This document shows positions 32,401-37,888 of a DNA stretch of 37,888 nt, piece after piece (the first letter of the stretch is position 1; each line of letters starts with the position of its first letter). A program made the position numbers and the translations under genes. Location of the stretch: NCBI GenBank assembly GCA_001795535.1, contig MGPK01000033.1:1-37888 (forward strand), given 5' to 3'. Source of the DNA: Deltaproteobacteria bacterium GWA2_54_12 (GTDB lineage Bacteria; Desulfobacterota; GWC2-55-46). A model generated the notes under the pieces. The model was not told where the DNA came from, did not search any database, and worked only from the letters and a program-made list of their open reading frames with translations.

Positions 32401-32646
32401 CGGCGGCTTTGTTTTTCATCCGGAAAATCAAGGTCGACGCCGTGAAAGTGGAAACTTCCCGCCTGTTTGGAAACGATCAAGCTAATTTCAGCACGGTCAA
32501 AATTAAGGAAAGATTGACATTAAAATGAAACTCGTATAAATCATAAACAATCATCGATAACTGAACAGGAATATTAAAAGAACCAAAAAGCGATTCAGCT
32601 ATGGCCCCTGTAGTATGGGCTAATGCACCAGATATCAGGAACCCGG

Positions 32647-34332
32647 ATGAAACAAAGGGATAAAATAGTTCTTACCGCACTGTTTTCGGGAATAGTTGTT
32701 TTTCTCATTTATTTGCCGGCTCTTTTTAATGGATTCGTTAATTGGGATGACAGCATTTATGTACATGAAAACTATGGTATTCATAAAATAGGAGCGAACT
32801 TTTTACAATGGGCATTCAGCACCACCATAGGAGGAAATTGGCACCCTCTGACAATCATTTCTTTAGCAATTGACTATCAGGTTTGGGGGCTGAATCCTTT
32901 TGGCTATCATCTCGTAAACAATCTCTTACATGCCCTTAATGCTTCCCTTTTCACTTTACTGGTTATAATTCTGTACAAAAAAATACTTCCTGAAACCAGC
33001 ACAGGGAATCTCCTGCTGGGAGGGCTTTTGGCCTCCTTTTTATGGGGGCTTCATCCGCAAAGAGTTGAATCCGTCGCGTGGATTTCCGAAAGAAAAGATG
33101 TTCTAAGCACTTTTTTTTATCTTCTCAGCCTGATCACTTACACAAAGTTCAGAGTTGCCAATTCAAAATCCGCCTACGCAATCACTCTCGTCTTGTTCCT
33201 CTTTGCGCTTATGAGTAAAGCAATGGCTATTTCTCTTCCTGTCGTAATGATAATAATTGATTTCATCTGGATTGATGACGAAAAAAAATTCAAAGTCTCA
33301 ATCTTCAATAAAATACCCTTTTTCTTAATAGCCTGCCTAATAGCCTTCTTGACTATCTGGACGCAAACGCAAGCAGGCGCGGTGACTTCCGAATCGTTTG
33401 ATATGTCCTTTAGAATCTTGAATGCAATCAGGTCATACGGATTTTATATATATAAAATGTTTATTCCGGTTGGCCTTGCTCCGTATTACCCCTTAATGCC
33501 GGACATCTCGTTGAAGGTTGTGGTTTTAAGTTCAGGGCTGCTTTTGGCAGTATCGGCTGCGACTATATGGGCTTACGCGAAAGGCAATAGATTTTTTCTG
33601 GCAGCCTGGGTGTGCTTTTTAATTACCCTGGCCCCTGTCAGTGGAATAATCCAGGTCGGAACGCAAGCAGCCGCCGACAGATACACATACCTTCCGTCAT
33701 TGCCTTTGTTTATGGCCATTGGAATTGGCTCAATTCATTCGTTGCAAAAATGGGTAAAGATTAGAACTATCGCATTTGCATTCTTAATCGTCGCGAATCT
33801 CACCTTTTCTTTTTTAACAATTAAACAGATTGGAATATGGAAAGACGCGATTGCTTTATGGGAACATGAGATAAAGCACTACCCTGTGGTTTTCGCTTAT
33901 TTAAATCGTGCTCCGATACTCTATAATCTCAAGCGATACAAAGAAGCAATAGAGGATTACAGCATTGCGCTGGATTCCTTAGAGGATAAAAATCTGCTTT
34001 CAAATACCTATGTGAGAAGAGGATTGGCTTTTCAAGCAATAGGTGCGTTCCAACAAGCTAAAAATGATTATAGCGCTGCGATAAGTTTTAACCCGCGGAA
34101 CATTGGCGCTTATAACAATAGAGCGAACATATACAAAAAACATTTTGAATACGGTCTGGCCGTACGAGATTACCAGAGCGCAATCAGCATAGGTGGCGAT
34201 AACCCGGTAATCTATTTTAATCTTGGCAGAACTTATTTAGATATGGGCGATACCGCGAATGGGACTGTTATGATCGAAAAGGCCAGCAACATGGGTCTCC
34301 AGGCAGCAAAAGACTTTTTGAAAGAACCATAA
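32647..34332 (+). CDS. Multi-spanning membrane protein with TPR tail (TMTC/GT-C-like)
   Basis: About 561 residues. The N-terminal two thirds hold roughly 10 or more helices with features of the GT-C glycosyltransferase-like TMTC group: the first periplasmic loop has FNGFVNWDDSIYVHEN with the acidic pair (Asp34-Asp35), and then HPLTIISLAIDYQVWGLNPF, HLVNNLLHALNA and GLHPQRVESVAWISERKDVL. The C-terminal part (from about 425) has three to four tetratricopeptide repeats (YKEAIEDYSIALDS, FQQAKNDYSAAISFNPRNIG, YGLAVRDYQSAISIGGDNP). A role in transferring sugar from a lipid donor to proteins or polymer is inference. AGGA before the ATG at 32647 favours this start over one 8 codons upstream. AT-rich codons suggest it was acquired separately from its neighbours. 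Confidence 0.82.
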   Translation: MKQRDKIVLTALFSGIVVFLIYLPALFNGFVNWDDSIYVHENYGIHKIGANFLQWAFSTTIGGNWHPLTIISLAIDYQVWGLNPFGYHLVNNLLHALNASLFTLLVIILYKKILPETSTGNLLLGGLLASFLWGLHPQRVESVAWISERKDVLSTFFYLLSLITYTKFRVANSKSAYAITLVLFLFALMSKAMAISLPVVMIIIDFIWIDDEKKFKVSIFNKIPFFLIACLIAFLTIWTQTQAGAVTSESFDMSFRILNAIRSYGFYIYKMFIPVGLAPYYPLMPDISLKVVVLSSGLLLAVSAATIWAYAKGNRFFLAAWVCFLITLAPVSGIIQVGTQAAADRYTYLPSLPLFMAIGIGSIHSLQKWVKIRTIAFAFLIVANLTFSFLTIKQIGIWKDAIALWEHEIKHYPVVFAYLNRAPILYNLKRYKEAIEDYSIALDSLEDKNLLSNTYVRRGLAFQAIGAFQQAKNDYSAAISFNPRNIGAYNNRANIYKKHFEYGLAVRDYQSAISIGGDNPVIYFNLGRTYLDMGDTANGTVMIEKASNMGLQAAKDFLKEP

Positions 34333-34429
34333 AGTGAACTACTGCGGGCTGCTTTTCCACCCGGTTTAGTCCAGGCCGTCACCCCGCTGGTATTACATCA
34401 CTGAGAGAAACGGCGGGAAAATAAAGAGG

Positions 34430-34560
34430 GGGCTCCCACTGGGATTCAGCTCGTCCATCCCTGGACTCACCCCCTTTGGGCTTTTGCGCTTCGCGCAAAA
34501 CTGCAATCTTGCTGTCCCTGCAAGATTGTCGAACCCCTCCGGGGTTCTCATCCCGGTACA
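34430..34560. repeat. Degenerate repeat resembling family A
   Basis: This stretch repeats the layout of family A: a ccctggactcaccccctttgg segment, the hairpin tttgcgcttcgcgcaaa, and an inverted pair gcaatcttgc...gcaagattg in the place of caatttttgc...gcaaaaattg, then cgaacccctccggggttc. The sequences differ and the 11-bp ends are missing, so boundaries are uncertain. The minus-strand reading gives a spurious 60-residue peptide that is not a gene. Confidence 0.5.
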
Positions 34561-34565
34561 CAAAT

Positions 34566-34599
34566 AAAAAAAGGCGCCATATAAATATGGCGCCTTTTT
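34566..34599 (-). terminator. Terminator of the tRNA pair (bidirectional hairpin)
   Basis: A 10-bp perfect stem GGCGCCATAT/ATATGGCGCC with A runs on one side and T5 on the other. On the minus strand the T run follows, 7 bp after the tRNA-Glu gene. It can also work for plus-strand transcripts from the island. Confidence 0.9.
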
Positions 34600-34605
34600 C
34601 TATTT

Positions 34606-34681
34606 TGGCGTCCCCACGGGGATTCGAACCCCGGTCGCCGCCGTGAAAGGGCGGTGTCCTTGGCCTCTAGACGATGGGGAC
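34606..34681 (-). tRNA. tRNA-Glu (anticodon TTC)
   Basis: A 76-nt gene with encoded CCA. Acceptor GTCCCCA/TGGGGAC with discriminator G; anticodon arm CCGCC-CTTTCAC-GGCGG with anticodon TTC; T arm with GGTTCGAATCC. All stems pair. It lies 14 bp downstream of tRNA-Lys on the same strand. Confidence 0.97.
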
Positions 34682-34695
34682 ATTCGTATTTTTTA

Positions 34696-34771
34696 TGGTG
34701 AGCCGCCCGGGACTCGAACCCGGGGCCACCTGCTTAAAAGGCAGATGCTCTACCAACTGAGCTAGCGGCTC
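34696..34771 (-). tRNA. tRNA-Lys (anticodon TTT)
   Basis: A 76-nt gene with encoded CCA. Acceptor GAGCCGC/GCGGCTC with discriminator A; D arm GCTCAGTTGGTAGAGC; anticodon arm CTGCC-TTTTAA-GCAG region with anticodon TTT; T arm GGGTTCGAGTCCC. It is upstream of tRNA-Glu in one transcript. Confidence 0.97.
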
Positions 34772-34799
34772 CAAGACCAGGTCAAAACCCAGACCCGTT

Positions 34800-34829
34800 A
34801 AGCTATCACAAGCTCTTGGAGCTTGTCAA
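34800..34829 (-). promoter_or_regulatory. Probable sigma70 promoter of the tRNA pair
   Basis: On the minus strand a consensus TTGACA (34824-34829) and TAGCTT (34800-34805) with an 18-bp spacer. It lies just downstream of the XRE-type gene stop and about 28 bp before the tRNA-Lys 5' end. The -10 match is modest. Confidence 0.45.
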
Positions 34830-34858
34830 ATCAAAAAACAAGCTTTTGCGGGAGTTTT

Positions 34859-35248
34859 TCATGCCTCGCTTCTGAGGAGCTTCAACGAGTCCTGTACGGC
34901 CTTGCGCCTTATGTGCCTGCACTTGCAATAAACGGCGCACACAAAGTCTTCCTGCTCGGCGGGCCTCAAAGACCTGTAAAGCCTCAAGAGCAGCCGCTCC
35001 CTGGGGGCCAGTTCCGGCTGAGGCTTTATTTCATCGCACGAGCTGAAAAAATAAGACGGGTCAGCGCCCATCGCGCCGGCGATCTTTATCCATTCATCGG
35101 TCGTTATAGGTACGGAACCGCCTTCTTTCCTGAGGTAGGTAGTCCGGTCTACCCCGACCCTGCCCGCGACATAGTCCTGCCTCAAGGCGAGCTCTTCCCT
35201 CAATGACTTGAGCCTTTTCAGGACTTTTTGTACGGAACTGCCGCCCAT
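34859..35248 (-). CDS. XRE-like helix-turn-helix regulator
   Basis: About 129 residues from 35248 (GAGGG 4 nt upstream). The N-terminal half is a lambda-repressor-type helix-turn-helix: LKSLREELALRQDYVAGRVGVDRTTYLRKEGGSVPITTDEWIKIAGAMG, with QDYVAGRVGVDRTTYLRKE as the two key helices, followed by the usual LxxIAxAMGxDPSYFF ending. The C-terminal helical tail contains two cysteines close together (CAVYCKCRH), possibly a ligand or metal site. The target is unknown. It follows the HEPN gene on the same strand by about 100 bp. Confidence 0.82.
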   Translation of the reverse strand: MGGSSVQKVLKRLKSLREELALRQDYVAGRVGVDRTTYLRKEGGSVPITTDEWIKIAGAMGADPSYFFSSCDEIKPQPELAPRERLLLRLYRSLRPAEQEDFVCAVYCKCRHIRRKAVQDSLKLLRSEA

Positions 35249-35351
35249 TTTCCCTCTTGAAACCGATTGCCGGGGCTCCTTCGGTTTCAGCAAAATGATT
35301 TTAAAAAGAAGCGGGACGGTCGGTCGGGCAGCGTGGCCTGGCCCCGCGGCT

Positions 35352-35741
35352 TCACAGCTTCACGGTCCTTCTCAGAAAGTCCTTGACCTCGAGGACAAAA
35401 TCCCTGGTCTGATAAAAACGGAGCAGGGAGTCGCTTTCGCCGTAGTCGATAGCCGCGTTGTAAGCCCACGCGTCCTTCGAAGTTTCAAGCTTCTCTATGC
35501 AGGGGTCGAGCTTCGAGCTGTACCTCTGCAAGGCGGTCATGAAACTGACGAACCGTTCCTTATGCGGGTTGTCGAAGCCGACAGTGAGAAATGCGGCAGC
35601 TGCCGCATGGTAAGCCGAATAATAGGACGAGGTCGCCGAAGGCGTGTATAGGCCATACTTCTGCAGATGCTCCGCGGCAGCCAGATACTCCTCAGCCTTT
35701 TTGAACTCGACCCTTATCCTGTCCCTTCGCCTGGGGTCCAC
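35352..35741 (-). CDS. HEPN-domain protein
   Basis: 129 residues, all helical, with the HEPN pattern FKKAEEYLAAAEHLQKYGLY and SYYSAYHAAAAAFLTVGFDNP and a C-terminal DFVLEVKDFLRRT. The R-x4-6-H ribonuclease motif of toxin HEPN proteins is not present, so this is more likely a binding or accessory member of the family. No MNT nucleotidyltransferase partner is adjacent; the neighbour downstream is an XRE-type regulator. The start is GTG at 35741 with GGAG 7 nt before it. Confidence 0.72.
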   Translation of the reverse strand: MDPRRRDRIRVEFKKAEEYLAAAEHLQKYGLYTPSATSSYYSAYHAAAAAFLTVGFDNPHKERFVSFMTALQRYSSKLDPCIEKLETSKDAWAYNAAIDYGESDSLLRFYQTRDFVLEVKDFLRRTVKL

Positions 35742-36019
35742 AAATACGCTCCTTGAGCACCCCTTGAACGGTCATCTACGGATAGCGCGCGACCTGCAGT
35801 TCTGGAATACCGCCTTGGGAAAAGCCCTTCTCGAAGATTTTTAAATACATCAAAACGGCATCAAATGTCAAACACTCCATCCCTGCCGCCGTGTTTTTTT
35901 AATTGATTATACATTTTACTTCGGAAAAAGCTCCGGATTCTTTAAAAATTAATAACAGCACAAGGGTTTTCCCGGAATGCGATTGTCCCTGAGCCTTTCT
36001 TATAGTATCATTTGCGTTA
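35742..36019. other. Intergenic region between the HEPN gene and lptF
   Basis: 278 bp between divergent genes; the right half is AT-rich. Apart from the lptF promoter at 35983-36011 nothing gene-like is seen. It must also contain the HEPN/XRE promoter on the minus strand, for which no clear pair was found. Confidence 0.6.
35983..36011 (+). promoter_or_regulatory. Sigma70-type promoter of lptF, possibly leaderless
   Basis: TTGTCC (35983-35988, 4/6) and TATCAT (36006-36011, 5/6) with 17-bp spacing. The start would be near 36018, only 2 nt before the lptF ATG at 36020. No Shine-Dalgarno sequence precedes that ATG, consistent with a leaderless message. Confidence 0.5.
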
Positions 36020-37171
36020 ATGCCAGGTATACTCAGCCGCTACATATTAAAGGAAATCAGCGTACCCTTTGCCCTGAGCCTTGCCATACTGACCGCGACG
36101 GCCCTTTTGAGCAAGGCCGTAAAGCTCATAGAGCTGATGGTCACCCAGGGCGTAGGCGGCTCGTTCATTTTCTGGTTCATGGCCTCGGTCGCTCCGTCCT
36201 TCCTCATCTACACGCTCCCGATATCGTTCCTCATAGGCGTGCTCGTGGCGTTCACCCGTCTGAGTTCCGACAGCGAGGTGACGGCCATAAAGGCCTCTGG
36301 CCTCGGCCTTGGCGCCATGCTCCGGCCCGTCATGCTCCTCGCGCTCTTTGTCTACGCCTTAACGCTTGGCGTCACGCTCTACCTGTTCCCCTGGGGCAAC
36401 CTGAACATGAAAGCCCTTTTTTTCGACGCTTCGAAGGACAGGTTCATCTCCGGCCTCGATGAAAAAACCTTTTACGACAGGTTCAAGGGCATCGTCCTGT
36501 ATGTCGACAAGATAAACGCCAGGACCGGCGAGATGGAAGGCATATTCATATCTGAACGGGGCGGCAAGGAAGAGTCAAATGTGTTTTTCGCCACGAAGGG
36601 CGTCTTCTCTCCGGCCACTGAGCGCTATACCGTATATCTGAAACTTAACGACGGCGCCATACACAGAAAGACCAACGGCGGCGGGACATATCACATAGCC
36701 GACTTCGCCTCCTACACGCTGGAACTCGGCCTTGCCGGCCAGCCCGGAGCCGCTGGCGAGAAGGCCAACAGGGAGCTTTACCTGGGCGAGCTGATGGACA
36801 AGGCAAAGGCCACTGAGGCCCGCGGGGAAGACCCTGCGCCGTACCTGATAGACCTGCACAAGAGGTTCGCCCTGCCTGCCTCTGTCTTCGTTTTCGCCTT
36901 GCTGGGCGTGCCGCTGGGCATCCAGAAGATACGCGCGGCCAAGTTTACCGGCTTTTCGATCGCCCTCGGCGTGGTGCTCGTCTACTATGTGCTTTCCACC
37001 GCCTTTGAGGCAATAGGCGAAACAGGCTCCATGAACGCGATAGCCGCCGTGTGGGCGTCAGATGTCATATTCCTGGCCGCGGGCCTCTTTGTTTTTTACC
37101 GGGCCTCGAAGGAAAAACCGCTTAACCCGTTCTCGTTCAGGTTCGGGGGAAAGAACGGAGGCGGCCAGTGA
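36020..37171 (+). CDS. lptF: LPS export permease LptF
   Basis: 383 residues of the YjgP/YjgQ (LptF/LptG) family, inner-membrane permeases that with the LptB ATPase extract lipopolysaccharide for transport to the outer membrane. The plan is right: three N-terminal helices (about 14-32, 47-77 and 95-122), a periplasmic jelly-roll domain (about 130-265) and three C-terminal helices (about 275-365), with RYILKEISVPF at the start and RFALPASVFVFALLGVPLGI as the family's signature before the fourth helix. The next gene overlaps as GTGA and encodes the partner LptG. Which of the two is F or G is assigned from order (F before G) and is slightly uncertain. Confidence 0.9.
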   Translation: MPGILSRYILKEISVPFALSLAILTATALLSKAVKLIELMVTQGVGGSFIFWFMASVAPSFLIYTLPISFLIGVLVAFTRLSSDSEVTAIKASGLGLGAMLRPVMLLALFVYALTLGVTLYLFPWGNLNMKALFFDASKDRFISGLDEKTFYDRFKGIVLYVDKINARTGEMEGIFISERGGKEESNVFFATKGVFSPATERYTVYLKLNDGAIHRKTNGGGTYHIADFASYTLELGLAGQPGAAGEKANRELYLGELMDKAKATEARGEDPAPYLIDLHKRFALPASVFVFALLGVPLGIQKIRAAKFTGFSIALGVVLVYYVLSTAFEAIGETGSMNAIAAVWASDVIFLAAGLFVFYRASKEKPLNPFSFRFGGKNGGGQ

Positions 37172-37888
37172 AGATACTCGAAAAACATGTACTCGAAGAA
37201 TTTCTGAGGCTCCTCGTGATGGCGCTGGCCGGGTTCATCGTGCTCTTTATCACGGTCGACCTTTTCGAGAATGTTGACACGCTCATGGAGCACAAGGTCC
37301 CGGCCCTGGCCTCGTTCATTTTCTTCATCTATAAACTGCCGTTCATCATAGGCCAGGTCTCCCCTGTGGCCGTGCTTGTCGCCGTGCTCCTGTCACTGGG
37401 CATACTTTCAAAACACGGCGAGATAACCGCGATGAAGGCCGGGGGCGTAAAGCTCCTCCGGACGGTATATCCGCTGCTTGCGGCTGGCCTGGCCATAAGC
37501 CTCGCCATAATCCTCATGAACGAGTACATAACGCCAGCGGCCCAGAAAAAGGTGGACACCTTCAGGAAGCAGTGGTTCGGAGTGCAGGGCGGCACCTTCG
37601 GCAAGGAGGGCCTCTGGGTGAAGAGCGACGGCGGGATACTGAACATCCGCCACATAGATTTCCGCAAAAACGAGCTCTTCGGCATCACATATTACGAGGT
37701 GCAAAAACCATTCAAGGTCTCGAGCAGGGTCGAGGCGCCCTCTGCCGCCTGGCTGAACAACAAATGGGTGGCCCAAACCGCGGCCGTCTGGACATTCACC
37801 CGGGAAGGAGAGGCGCTCGCCAGCGTCAGGGAGCAGTTCGTGCTTAAAGGGCTTGCTGAGCCCGAAGACCTCGTGAACCTCGAGAACT
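37168..37888 (+). CDS. lptG: LPS export permease LptG, 3' end outside window
   Basis: The open frame starts at GTG 37168 (overlapping the lptF stop as GTGA, with GGAGG 6 nt upstream) and is still open at the right edge, giving 240 residues of an expected 350-360. It begins (M)KILEKHVLEEFLRLLVMALA, and the second helix region, FIFFIYKLPFIIGQVSPVAV, is followed by LLSLGILSKHGEITAMKAGG, the cytoplasmic coupling segment of LptG that contacts LptB. The jelly-roll domain starts near residue 130 and is cut off. With lptF it forms the heteromeric LPS permease. Confidence 0.9.
   Translation, partial: MKILEKHVLEEFLRLLVMALAGFIVLFITVDLFENVDTLMEHKVPALASFIFFIYKLPFIIGQVSPVAVLVAVLLSLGILSKHGEITAMKAGGVKLLRTVYPLLAAGLAISLAIILMNEYITPAAQKKVDTFRKQWFGVQGGTFGKEGLWVKSDGGILNIRHIDFRKNELFGITYYEVQKPFKVSSRVEAPSAAWLNNKWVAQTAAVWTFTREGEALASVREQFVLKGLAEPEDLVNLEN

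Noticed and set aside
34379-34561. 60-codon minus-strand ORF
   Set aside because: It is a translation of the degenerate repeat beside the tRNA genes.
34606-34771. tRNA-linked integrated element with att sites
   Set aside because: No integrase and no repeated tRNA 3' end were found within the window, although the AT-rich island is close.

Overview
The window looks like a chromosomal segment of an uncultured, free-living, diderm (LPS-type) bacterium, GC-rich over most of its length. Desulfobacterota/Deltaproteobacteria, Nitrospirota or a similar lineage would fit the gene mix: an Lpt permease pair, an RND-TolC pump, a complex-I-like membrane complex, a bacterial deoxyhypusine-synthase-like enzyme, the TIGR03545/TIGR03546-type pair, and interspersed palindromic repeats. 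The taxonomy is inference only; no rRNA or other phylogenetic marker is present.

Layout. 1-8.75 kb (+): the 3' half of a phosphoketolase, then a trehalose-from-glycogen block treZ - GH57 (DUF3536-type) - treY. The GH57 gene is split by a frameshift at an A10 tract, and a MITE-like element sits in the 3' end of treZ. 8.77-9.87 kb (-): a predicted 32-residue membrane peptide with its own sigma70-type promoter, and a PIG-L family deacetylase. 9.95-13.7 kb: five full copies of a TA-flanked palindromic element occur in the window, four of them here or close by, plus half a copy. They lie around a TIGR03546/TIGR03545-like pair, a small lipoprotein and a deoxyhypusine-synthase-like gene. 14.8-22.1 kb (-): a six-gene operon resembling hyfBCEFGI, whose large subunit has lost the NiFe cysteines. 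It is therefore better read as an energy-converting-hydrogenase-related (Ehr-type) complex than as a hydrogenase. 22.6-30.3 kb (-): TolC-type outer membrane protein, membrane fusion lipoprotein and RND pump, followed by an ECF sigma factor, a zinc-finger anti-sigma factor and two Spy/CnrX-like periplasmic proteins. Two sites with the architecture GGAAC-N17-CGTT lie upstream of tolC and directly upstream of the sigma gene, suggesting autoregulation. 30.6-31.8 kb (-): a DUF1579 protein and an AHSA1/SRPBCC protein with a good sigma70 promoter. 31.85-34.35 kb (+): an AT-richer island with a probably frameshifted small membrane protein and a multi-spanning TPR glycosyltransferase-like (TMTC-type) protein. 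34.4-35.75 kb (-): a degenerate repeat, a terminator, tRNA-Glu, tRNA-Lys, an XRE-type regulator and a HEPN-domain protein. 36.0 kb to the end (+): lptF and the 5' two thirds of lptG, overlapping by GTGA.

The most unusual observations are: the hydrogenase-like complex without NiFe ligands; the two matching ECF promoter sites around the pump/sigma module; the MITE-like element whose removal from treZ restores an in-frame TAATG junction with the next gene; the A10 frameshift in the GH57 gene; and the promoter-equipped 32-residue membrane peptide. All family names come from reading motifs by eye; no database search was possible.
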